Assembly (NCBI GenBank): GCA_016706055.1
Contig: JADJKL010000003.1
Coordinates: forward strand, 1 to 64,000
Direction: 5' to 3'
DNA length: 64,000 bases
From: Chitinophagaceae bacterium
GTDB taxonomy: Bacteria > Bacteroidota > Bacteroidia > Chitinophagales > Chitinophagaceae
The position numbers and the translations under genes were made by a program. Positions 53,866 to 60,217 of this stretch are shown here, piece after piece (the first letter of the stretch is position 1; every line of letters starts with the position of its first letter). The notes under the pieces are model-generated. The model was not told the origin of the DNA. It worked only from the letters and a program-made list of their open reading frames with translations, and searched no databases.

Positions 53866-55263
53866 ATGGAGAATACCCAGTCAGCTACAATTACTGATGA
53901 AGCAAAACTCTCTTTTGACCGATTTCGGGCAGAAGTACTAAAAGACTATGAGATTGCTTGTATAAGCCGGGAAACCAGTTTGTTAGGGCGAAAAGAAGTC
54001 TTGAGTGGAAAGGCCAAATTCGGCATTTTTGGTGATGGAAAAGAGATTGCCCAAATCGCCATGGCGAAGTTTTTCCAGAATGGCGATTTCCGAAGCGGAT
54101 ATTACCGGGATCAGACCTTTATGCTGGCAGCTGAGCTGACAACTGCGGAACAAATTTTTGCACAATTATATGCAGACCCCAATTTAAGCCGGGAGCCTTT
54201 CAGCGGCGGTCGGCAGATGAATTGCCATTTTGCCACTCCTTTTGTAGATGAAAACGGAGAATGGCTTGACCTTGCTGACCTGAAAAATATTTCAAGTGAT
54301 ATCGCACCAACAGCTGGTCAAATGCCTCGAGCATTAGGATTAGCGTTTGCTTCCAAATCTTTTAGAAATATAGAACAGCTTCATGCTTTTAAATCCCTTT
54401 CAAATAATGGAGAAGAAGTTTGTTTTGCAACAATTGGGGATGCTTCTACTAGTGAAGGTCATTTTTGGGAAACAATAAATGCTGCTGGTGTTTTGCAAGT
54501 GCCGTTGGCAGTTTTTGTTTGGGATGATGGTTATGGAATTTCAGTTCCTAAAAAGTACCAGACCACCAAAGCGTCTATATCTGATGCGTTGAGTGGAATG
54601 GAGAAAAAAGCAGATACCAACGGTATTAATATTTATAAAGTAAAAGGCTGGGATTATGCAGGTATGTGTGAAACCTTTGAAGAAGGAATCAGATTGGCAA
54701 GAGAGAATCATACACCTGTTTTATTTCATGTAGAAGAAATTACGCAGCCACAAGGACACTCCACATCCGGAAGTCATGAGCGGTATAAATCTTCTGATCG
54801 GTTGGATTGGGAAAGAGAATGGGACGGCATTAGGAAAATGAAAGAATGGATCATTGCAAATACATTGGCTGAAGAAAATGAGTTGGACGAAATAGCAGAC
54901 AAAGCAAAATTGCATGTAAAAGAAAGTAAAGCAAGTGCCTGGACGAATTATCTTAATCCAATAAAAGAGCAGGTTACTAGAGCTGTTGATTTGATTAACA
55001 CTATGGCGAATGGTTTGCCTCAACATTCAGCAGCATTGCAAAAACTAATAAAAGAGCTTTTAGCAAACAGAGAACCGTTACGGAGAGATGTTATAAAATC
55101 ATTACATGATGCTTTGGCATTTGCAGGCAATGCAGATATTGCTTTTTGGACTAAAGATTATCTGAATGATCTTCAAAAAGAAAATTCAACACTTTATAAT
55201 TCGAAGCTATATAACGATGGAGCTAAGAGTGCTTTAAAAGTGGCGACTGTAAATGCGGAATAG
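53866..55263 (+). CDS. 2-oxoacid dehydrogenase E1, alpha part of an alpha-beta fusion (ends at in-frame amber)
   Basis: The alpha half of a fused thiamine-diphosphate-dependent E1 of a branched-chain or related 2-oxoacid dehydrogenase complex. Visible: RMNCHFATP-like substrate loop, IAPTAGQMPRALGLAFASK, the ThDP-binding GDASTSEGHFWETINAAG...VFVWDDGYGIS motif, and VEEITQPQGHSTSGSHERY. A helical linker follows (residues 330-460). The frame ends at TAG (55261-55263), but coding sense resumes in the same frame with DNEAVTKNGFEILNGFFDQLF and the whole beta half. A single-codon change would restore one ORF of about 797 codons, the size I recall for fused E1 in Chitinophagaceae. Either a nonsense mutation, a sequence error or a split gene explains this. 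Confidence 0.9.
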   Translation: MENTQSATITDEAKLSFDRFRAEVLKDYEIACISRETSLLGRKEVLSGKAKFGIFGDGKEIAQIAMAKFFQNGDFRSGYYRDQTFMLAAELTTAEQIFAQLYADPNLSREPFSGGRQMNCHFATPFVDENGEWLDLADLKNISSDIAPTAGQMPRALGLAFASKSFRNIEQLHAFKSLSNNGEEVCFATIGDASTSEGHFWETINAAGVLQVPLAVFVWDDGYGISVPKKYQTTKASISDALSGMEKKADTNGINIYKVKGWDYAGMCETFEEGIRLARENHTPVLFHVEEITQPQGHSTSGSHERYKSSDRLDWEREWDGIRKMKEWIIANTLAEENELDEIADKAKLHVKESKASAWTNYLNPIKEQVTRAVDLINTMANGLPQHSAALQKLIKELLANREPLRRDVIKSLHDALAFAGNADIAFWTKDYLNDLQKENSTLYNSKLYNDGAKSALKVATVNAE

Positions 55264-56259
55264 GATAATGAAGCTGTAACAAAGAATGGCTTTGAAATAC
55301 TGAACGGCTTCTTCGATCAACTATTTACAGCAAATTCTAAAGTGGTAGCATTTGGAGAAGATCTTGGTTACATTGGCGATGTAAATCAAGGGTTCAGTGG
55401 CTTGCAGGAAAAGCATGGCGATCAACGCATATTTGATACGGGAATAAGAGAGCTAACTATAATGGGTCAGGCAATTGGTTTGGCGTTAAGAGGATTGCGG
55501 CCAATTGCAGAAATACAATATCTAGATTACCTGCTCTATGGTTTGCAACCATTGAGTGATGATGTCGCAACGTTGCATTACAGAACAGCAGGTCAGCAAA
55601 GTTGTCCGGTAATTATTCGTACAAGAGGACATCGTCTCGAAGGAATATGGCATAGCGGTTCTCCAATGGGAATGGTCATCAATGCACTTCGTGGAATGTA
55701 TGTATGTGTGCCAAGAAATATGACACAGGCTGTTGGTATGTATAATACATTATTAAGAAGTAATGATCCGGCTTTAGTTGTAGAATGTTTGAATGGTTAT
55801 CGCCTCAAGGAAAAACTACCAACTAATTTATTGGAGTTCACCGTTCCGTTAGGTGTTCCGGAAGTAATAAAAGAAGGAACAGATGTTACCATTGTTTCCT
55901 ACGGTTCTACATTGCGAATAATACAAGATGCAGTTACAAGCTTAGAGAAAAAAGATATCAATTGTGAGATTGTAGATGTACAAACGTTATTACCATTTGA
56001 TATCAATCATAAAATTTTAGATTCTCTCAAAAAAACTAACCGCATTGTTTTCATCGATGAAGATGTTCCCGGTGGAGCAGCTGCCTTTATGTTTAATAAA
56101 GTAATGGAAGAACAAGGCGGTTATAAATACCTCGATGTTGCTCCCAGAACAATAACCGGCAAAGCTCATCGTCCGGCGTATGGTAGCGATGGCGATTATT
56201 TTAGCAAGCCAAATGCAGAAGAAATAATTGAAGTGATTAGTAAGATGATGGCGGAGTAA
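55264..56259 (+). CDS. 2-oxoacid dehydrogenase E1, beta part, in frame after the amber codon
   Basis: The beta half of the E1: VVAFGEDLGYIGDVNQGFSGL, RIFDTGIRELTIMGQAIGLALRGLRPIAEIQYLDYLLYGLQP (ThDP and potassium contacts), the variable central part with VIIRTRGHRLEGIWHSGSPMGM, and the transketolase C-terminal domain DVTIVSYGSTLRIIQDAV ... FIDEDVPGGAAAFMF. There is no ATG at the expected N-terminus. The first plausible in-frame starts are GTGs around 55342, already inside the conserved region, which argues that the natural product is fused to the alpha half. It catalyses decarboxylation and reductive acylation of the E2 lipoyl group. E2 and E3 are not in the window. Confidence 0.88.
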   Translation, partial: DNEAVTKNGFEILNGFFDQLFTANSKVVAFGEDLGYIGDVNQGFSGLQEKHGDQRIFDTGIRELTIMGQAIGLALRGLRPIAEIQYLDYLLYGLQPLSDDVATLHYRTAGQQSCPVIIRTRGHRLEGIWHSGSPMGMVINALRGMYVCVPRNMTQAVGMYNTLLRSNDPALVVECLNGYRLKEKLPTNLLEFTVPLGVPEVIKEGTDVTIVSYGSTLRIIQDAVTSLEKKDINCEIVDVQTLLPFDINHKILDSLKKTNRIVFIDEDVPGGAAAFMFNKVMEEQGGYKYLDVAPRTITGKAHRPAYGSDGDYFSKPNAEEIIEVISKMMAE

Positions 56260-56261
56260 TT

Positions 56262-56293
56262 GACAATTTGCAAGCGGCAATATGCAAATTGTC
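56262..56293 (+). terminator. Hairpin after the E1 gene
   Basis: GACAATTTGCA ... TGCAAATTGTC, perfect 11-bp stem with 10-base loop, 2 nt after the E1 stop. No T-run follows, so termination would be weak. A third partial copy (GTCAATTGCATAT) follows directly. Confidence 0.5.
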
Positions 56294-56368
56294 GGTTGTC
56301 AATTGCATATTTCTCTAAATTGTCGTATCTTATCCAACAATAAAATCATTAATCAAAAAACAACTACT

Positions 56369-56596
56369 ATGTCTATTGTAAAAGTTATTGAAGTCATTTC
56401 TTCTTCGGAAAAGAGTTTTGACGATGCTGTAGAGCAGGCCGTAAAAGAAAGTTCTAAAACTATCCGTAATATCGATTCTGTTTGGGTAAAGGATATGAAG
56501 GTGCATGTAAAAGATGGAAAGATAAAGTCGTACGGTGTTATCTGCAAAGTTTCATTCAGACTTGACGGAGAAAAAAAGAAAAAGAAGAAAGACTGA
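56369..56596 (+). CDS. Dodecin family flavin-binding protein
   Basis: A 75-residue protein starting at ATG 56369. Dodecins form hollow dodecamers that bind riboflavin or FMN. The fold is beta-alpha-beta-beta: IVKVIEVISSSEKSFDDAVEQAVKESSKTIRNIDSVWVKDMKVHVKDGKIKSYGVICKVSFRLD. The tryptophan of the flavin sandwich is present in SVWVKDM. The C-terminus ends in a poly-lysine stretch (EKKKKKKD). The length is standard. It is transcribed alone, ending at a clear terminator. Confidence 0.92.
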   Translation: MSIVKVIEVISSSEKSFDDAVEQAVKESSKTIRNIDSVWVKDMKVHVKDGKIKSYGVICKVSFRLDGEKKKKKKD

Positions 56597-56616
56597 TTAG
56601 TTATAAATCTATTTTC

Positions 56617-56646
56617 AATCCCATTCTGCATTTACGGAATGGGATT
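56617..56646 (+). terminator. Intrinsic terminator of the dodecin gene
   Basis: AATCCCATTC-TGCATTTACG-GAATGGGATT followed by CTTTATTTTT. The T-run overlaps the -7 element of the next gene. Confidence 0.85.
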
Positions 56647-56649
56647 CTT

Positions 56650-56657
56650 TATTTTTG
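56650..56657 (+). promoter_or_regulatory. -7 element (TATTTTTG) of the TRIC gene
   Basis: Ends 7 nt before the ATG at 56665 and starts 3 nt after the dodecin terminator stem. The dodecin terminator and this promoter therefore overlap, and the mRNA leader would be at most a few bases. Confidence 0.45.
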
Positions 56658-56664
56658 AATAACA

Positions 56665-57297
56665 ATGCCAACACATTTTCTCTATATCATAGATATTTTA
56701 GGAACTATTTCTTTTGCTGTGTCCGGTGCTTTTCTCGCTATGGAAAAAAAGCTGGATCCTTTTGGCGTATTAGTTATCTCATTTGTTACCGCTATTGGTG
56801 GTGGAACATTACGAGACATATTAATTGGAAACCTCCCGGTAAGTTGGCTGCAGAATGAAACAGCAACGGTGGTTATCTTTTGTTCAGCAGTTGTCACCAT
56901 GTTTTTTGGGAAACACCTGAAACATCTTTCTACTACACTTTTTTTATTTGATGCATTAGGTCTTGGCCTGTTTACCATTGTAGGAATCAAATTAGGCATC
57001 GCACAAAATTTTAGTATTGGTGTTTGTATCACATTAGGAACAATTACGGCTTGTTTTGGAGGAGTGGTAAGAGATGTATTGCTCAACAATATACCTTTAT
57101 TATTCAGGAAGGAAATTTATGCGATGGCTTGCATAGCAGGAGGAGCAATTTATTTTCTGCTAAGAGAATTAAAACTGGATGCTGATGTAATTACCATTCT
57201 TTGTATTTTGATAATTTTTGCTATCAGAATACTGGCTGTGCGGTATAAAATCTCCTTGCCTCAATTGTATAATAAAGCAGAAAAAGAACAGAGTTAA
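56665..57297 (+). CDS. TRIC-family (UPF0126/YadS) membrane channel
   Basis: A 210-residue inner-membrane protein with seven hydrophobic segments arranged as two inverted repeats. Each repeat carries the family glycine motif: SFVTAIGGGTLRDILIGNLP in the first and TITACFGGVVRDVLLNNIPLLFRKEIYA in the second. Bacterial members form trimeric cation or glycine-related channels homologous to animal TRIC. The length matches the family. The stop abuts the stop of the convergent DCC gene. Confidence 0.92.
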   Translation: MPTHFLYIIDILGTISFAVSGAFLAMEKKLDPFGVLVISFVTAIGGGTLRDILIGNLPVSWLQNETATVVIFCSAVVTMFFGKHLKHLSTTLFLFDALGLGLFTIVGIKLGIAQNFSIGVCITLGTITACFGGVVRDVLLNNIPLLFRKEIYAMACIAGGAIYFLLRELKLDADVITILCILIIFAIRILAVRYKISLPQLYNKAEKEQS

Positions 57298-57711
57298 TTA
57301 TTTAAGAAACCTTGTTTTTACTTCCGGTGTTGGTATCATACAGGTTTCTTTTTTGCCAAACCATTTATATCGCCTTTTGGCAAACCATTTATAAAAGGGC
57401 TGGCTGATAAAAGAGGGAATAATGACGAAAGCATACAATGCTTTGGCCGGCCAGTCAAGGTATTTGGAGATGCGTATGGCTGCTTTGGCATAAGTGTAAG
57501 ATTTGCCGTTTTCAATAAACACTATAGTATCGGCTGTTGGATCAACTTGAAATTGTTCTTTTAATTGAAGCCCTGCTTCAGATTGTAATGGAGCAAATTT
57601 TAATTTACCTTTCTTGTCATTACGAATGGCGAAGTTGACCATGCGGTTACAGAAATTGCAAACACCGTCAAATAAAATAATGGGATAGTTAACTCCTTTT
57701 GGATTTGACAT
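57298..57711 (-). CDS. DCC family (DUF393) thiol-disulfide oxidoreductase
   Basis: A 137-residue protein of the DCC family named after the motif here seen as LFDGVCNFCNRMVNF near residue 13. Further conserved segments are FAPLQSEAG, TIVFIENGKSYTYAKAAIRI and a hydrophobic middle (ALYAFVIIPSFISQPFYKWFAKRRYKWFG). It has a thioredoxin-like fold with a CxxC pair (Cys-Asn-Phe-Cys); a redox role is presumed but substrates are unknown. It converges with the TRIC gene without any base between the stops. Confidence 0.9.
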   Translation of the reverse strand: MSNPKGVNYPIILFDGVCNFCNRMVNFAIRNDKKGKLKFAPLQSEAGLQLKEQFQVDPTADTIVFIENGKSYTYAKAAIRISKYLDWPAKALYAFVIIPSFISQPFYKWFAKRRYKWFGKKETCMIPTPEVKTRFLK

Positions 57712-57811
57712 TTTACTAAATTACAGTATATGGAAGAATCTGTGAGAGAATAACGTCGGGCAAGTATTAAATTTGGAAAATTCCGAGGTAAGAAACGCAA
57801 AAGCTATAGAA

Positions 57812-58138
57812 ATGAAAAGCTATTTAATAATTGTTTTCGGTATACTTATTTTTAGTTGCAACGAGAGTGAAAATGAAAGAAAATCGTATATTAAAAAAAA
57901 TATAATAGGTAAATGGTGTGGCTTTGGCGGTATTAAACCGATTTTGGATTTCACATCAGATTCGATTTATTATTATGATAGAAATAAAGCGTATAGCTAT
58001 GAAATAACTAATGGTGATATTATTATTAATTTCCCAGAACATACGGGTAGACTTAGGAATGTTTCAATTAAAAATGACACCTTAACATTTTTTGATGATT
58101 TGCCTGAACCCATTAAAGCGATTAAACTTAAAGATTAG
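57812..58138 (+). CDS. Small lipoprotein of unknown function
   Basis: A 108-residue lipoprotein from ATG 57812 (an upstream in-frame start at 57773 lacks a signal). The signal is SYLIIVFGILIFSC with lipobox IFSC, then NESENERKSY. The mature part has IIGKWCGFGGIKPILDFTSDSIYYYDRNKAYSYEI followed by strands ending in IKAIKLKD, reminiscent of small lipocalin-like beta barrels found in Bacteroidota lipoproteins (weak inference from the GKW start). No partner genes are near. Confidence 0.75.
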   Translation: MKSYLIIVFGILIFSCNESENERKSYIKKNIIGKWCGFGGIKPILDFTSDSIYYYDRNKAYSYEITNGDIIINFPEHTGRLRNVSIKNDTLTFFDDLPEPIKAIKLKD

Positions 58139-58358
58139 AGTAGTGAATAGATGCCCTTTCTCAGTAATATTGTTTTAATTCTTAAACCCTACTTCCCAGC
58201 CGATGTGTCGGATAGCTTTATATGTTGGCTTTGTGGCACTCGGCGTTAATCTGTGATGCATCTGTAAATTCTCGCAAATGTTGATGCCCGATGAACCGAA
58301 CGTACAAGCTGTGCGACGCAACTGGGATGCCATGAAAAACTATTGCCGGGTAAATAAA
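58139..58358. other. Intergenic region with a dispersed repeat copy
   Basis: The spacer between the small lipoprotein gene and the tRNA-Glu terminator. It contains GTGCGACGCAAC at 58311-58322, the reverse complement of GTTGCGTCGCAC at 23061-23072, in a longer stretch starting near GATGAACCGAACG. No convincing ORF or promoter was seen. Confidence 0.5.
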
Positions 58359-58384
58359 AAAGGCCTTGATTACTCAAAGCCTTT
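58359..58384 (-). terminator. Terminator of tRNA-Glu
   Basis: On the minus strand a stem CAAAGGC...GCCTTTT-like (AAAGGCCTTGA paired with TCAAAGCCTTT, one bulge) followed by TTTATTTACC, starting right after the tRNA 3' end. Confidence 0.75.
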
Positions 58385-58385
58385 G

Positions 58386-58457
58386 TAGCCCGTACGAGAT
58401 TCGAACTCGTATCACCACCGTGAAAGGGTGGTGTCCTAACCCTTAGACGAACGGGCC
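58386..58457 (-). tRNA. tRNA-Glu (anticodon TTC)
   Basis: A 72-nt cloverleaf on the minus strand. Acceptor GGCCCGT/ACGGGCT, anticodon loop CTTTCAC giving TTC, stem CCACC/GGTGG, T-loop TTCGAAT, discriminator A, and no encoded CCA. A full consensus promoter lies just upstream and a terminator just downstream. Confidence 0.96.
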
Positions 58458-58470
58458 GTTTTAGGGACGG

Positions 58471-58502
58471 CAAAGATAGTTGTGCGACAGTTTTTAGCCA
58501 AA
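58471..58502 (-). promoter_or_regulatory. Promoter of tRNA-Glu
   Basis: TTTG (58499-58502), 20-nt spacer, TATCTTTG (58471-58478) then CCGTCC. The best match in the window to TTTG-N19-21-TAnnTTTG; the -7 element ends 13 nt before the tRNA, the same distance as for tRNA-Met. Confidence 0.75.
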
Positions 58503-58593
58503 TGTTTTTGTCTTTGTTTTTCCCACATTCATTTTAAGGTTAAGGGGCAAGTTATTGCCCGAATTCGAAACCTGAATACAGGTCAGGATTTCT

Positions 58594-58601
58594 TACCTTC
58601 G
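58594..58601 (+). promoter_or_regulatory. Possible -7 element of gapA (TACCTTCG)
   Basis: One mismatch to TAnnTTTG, followed by CACCCC. It lies 66 nt before the gapA ATG, leaving a leader that contains a hairpin plus T-run. Confidence 0.35.
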
Positions 58602-58610
58602 CACCCCCTG

Positions 58611-58647
58611 TTCACCGAAGCTTTTAGCGAAGGTGAATTGTTTTTTT
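58611..58647 (+). promoter_or_regulatory. Terminator-like hairpin in the gapA leader; CCGAAGC palindrome copy 2
   Basis: TTCACC-GAAGCTTTTAGCGAA-GGTGAA followed by TTG and seven T. It is the second copy of the element at 22999-23024, with complementary arm changes. Between the putative promoter and the start codon it could attenuate gapA transcription, or terminate upstream transcription. Confidence 0.5.
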
Positions 58648-58667
58648 AATTTTTAAACTTAATAATA

Positions 58668-59682
58668 ATGAGCACAGTTAAAGTAGCTATCAACGGCTTT
58701 TGGCAGAATTGGCCGTCTTGTTTACCGCCAGATATATAATATGAAAGGCATTGATGTGGTTGCCATTAACGACCTTACTAGTCCTAAAGTGTTAGCTCAT
58801 TTGTTGAAGTACGACAGTGCTCAGGGAAGATTTGATGCCGATGTAAAAGTATCTGATGACTCTATTACTGTAAATGGCGACCTTGTAAAAATATATGCGC
58901 AGAAAGATCCATCTCAAATTCCATGGGGTGATCATGATGTGGATGTGGTGATTGAAAGCACTGGTTTTTTTGCAGATAAAGACAAAGCAGCGGCACATAT
59001 TACTGCTGGCGCCAAAAGAGTAGTTATCTCTGCTCCGGCAACTGGTGATTTGAAAACAGTTGTATTTAATGTGAACCATAGCATTTTGGATGGTAGCGAA
59101 ACAATTATTTCTTGTGCATCTTGTACTACTAACTGCCTGGCTCCAATGGCAAAAGTGCTGAATGATAATTATGGTATTGTAGCAGGTATCATGACTACCA
59201 TTCATGCTTATACAAATGACCAGAATACATTGGATGCGCCACATCCAAAAGGTGATTTGCGCAGGGCAAGAGCAGCAGCGGCTAATATTGTTCCAAACAG
59301 TACTGGTGCTGCAAAAGCAATCGGATTGGTGTTACCAGAATTAAAAGGAAAACTGGATGGCGGTGCACAAAGAGTGCCGACTATTACTGGTTCATTAACA
59401 GAATTGAATACCATTTTGGAAAAAACGGTAACTGTTGAACAGATAAATGCTGACATGAAAGCAGCTGCAAATGAAAGTTTTGGATATACTGAAGATGAGA
59501 TTGTAAGTAGCGATATTATTGGAATCCATTTTGGTTCTTTGTTTGACGCTACACAAACAAAAGTGATGACGATGGGAGATAAGCAAATAGTAAGAACTGT
59601 TAGCTGGTATGATAATGAAATGAGCTATGTAAGCCAGTTGGTAAGAACAGTGAATTATTTTGCCCAATTAATAAACAAATAA
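58668..59682 (+). CDS. gapA: Glyceraldehyde-3-phosphate dehydrogenase (frameshift near the N-terminus)
   Basis: The glycolytic and gluconeogenic NAD-dependent enzyme forming 1,3-bisphosphoglycerate. From ATG 58668 the sequence reads MSTVKVAINGF, then loses frame because of one extra T in a T-run near 58700. Removing it gives GFGRIGRLVYRQIYNMKGIDVVAINDL, the NAD-binding Rossmann start. The catalytic Cys is in SCASCTTNCLAPMAKVL, the His in TTIHAYTNDQ, with GAAKAIGLVLPELKGKLDG and the ending WYDNEMSYVSQLVRTV intact. About 337 residues. As the enzyme is central, the frameshift is probably a sequence error. pgk lies downstream beyond one small gene, giving a loose glycolytic cluster. Confidence 0.95.
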
Positions 59683-59697
59683 TTTTTAAATAGTTTG

Positions 59698-59731
59698 ATA
59701 CCGCAGCAAGTAAGAATATTTGTTGCGGTAT
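59698..59731 (+). terminator. Intrinsic terminator of gapA
   Basis: ATACCGCAGCAA ... TTGTTGCGGTAT (12-bp stem with one G-U pair, 10-base loop) followed by TTTATTTTT. Confidence 0.88.
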
Positions 59732-59752
59732 TTTATTTTTAATTCGTAACGG

Positions 59753-60106
59753 ATGAAGATTAAGAATATAGGTGGATTGTCTGCCGAAAACTTACAGGAA
59801 GAAGTGAAACAAGGAGGAAGATTTGTTTATTATGCTTTTACGATCTCATTAATAGTATTTACATTTAGAAGAACCTCCGGCGTTTATTTATTAAGAAAGG
59901 ATGAAAGTGCAGTTGCAAAAGGAATGGGCTTTACTTTACTTTCTTGCTTATTCGGTTGGTGGGGCTTTCCTTTCGGGCCAAAATATACAATAGAAAGTAT
60001 CCGTACTAATATGAAAGGTGGTAAAGATGTAACGGATGAAGTAATGGCTACAGTAGCTGGTCATATTTTATTCAAAGAAGCGGAAAAAGAAAACATTGGT
60101 TTATAA
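59753..60106 (+). CDS. Small membrane protein of unknown function
   Basis: A 117-residue protein. It starts MKIKNIGGLSAENLQEEVKQGGRF and has two hydrophobic stretches: FVYYAFTISLIVFTF, and GFTLLSCLFGWWGFPFGPKYT. The tail is soluble (IRTNMKGGKDVTDEVMATVAGHILFKEAEKE). The N-terminus is soluble and charged, so both ends probably face the cytoplasm. No named family is recognised. It lies between gapA and pgk after the gapA terminator, so a functional link to glycolysis is doubtful. Confidence 0.72.
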   Translation: MKIKNIGGLSAENLQEEVKQGGRFVYYAFTISLIVFTFRRTSGVYLLRKDESAVAKGMGFTLLSCLFGWWGFPFGPKYTIESIRTNMKGGKDVTDEVMATVAGHILFKEAEKENIGL

Positions 60107-60111
60107 TAAGA

Positions 60112-60196
60112 GTAGTTCTAAAAACTTACCTTTTCCTCTCAATAAGGAGAGGAATACAAGGTGAGGTCAAAAAAGATAATAAGTTTTTAGAACTAC
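60112..60196. mobile_element. 85-bp MITE-like element with perfect 17-bp inverted ends
   Basis: GTAGTTCTAAAAACTTA at 60112-60128 and its exact reverse complement at 60180-60196. Inside is a smaller hairpin CCTCTC-AATAAG-GAGAGG followed by GGTGAGGTC, a motif I recall as a widely dispersed Bacteroidota palindrome. It has no coding capacity. It sits 21 bp before the pgk ATG, within the probable pgk promoter region. No clean target-site duplication is visible. Confidence 0.6.
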
Positions 60197-60217
60197 GTAT
60201 AATTAAAATACAGCATC

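Noticed and set aside
55264..55350. E1 beta as an independently started gene
   Set aside because: No ATG near the expected N-terminus and conserved sequence continues upstream in frame to the amber codon.
58246..58473. 75-codon minus-strand ORF overlapping tRNA-Glu
   Set aside because: It reads through the tRNA and the intergenic repeat; no protein features.
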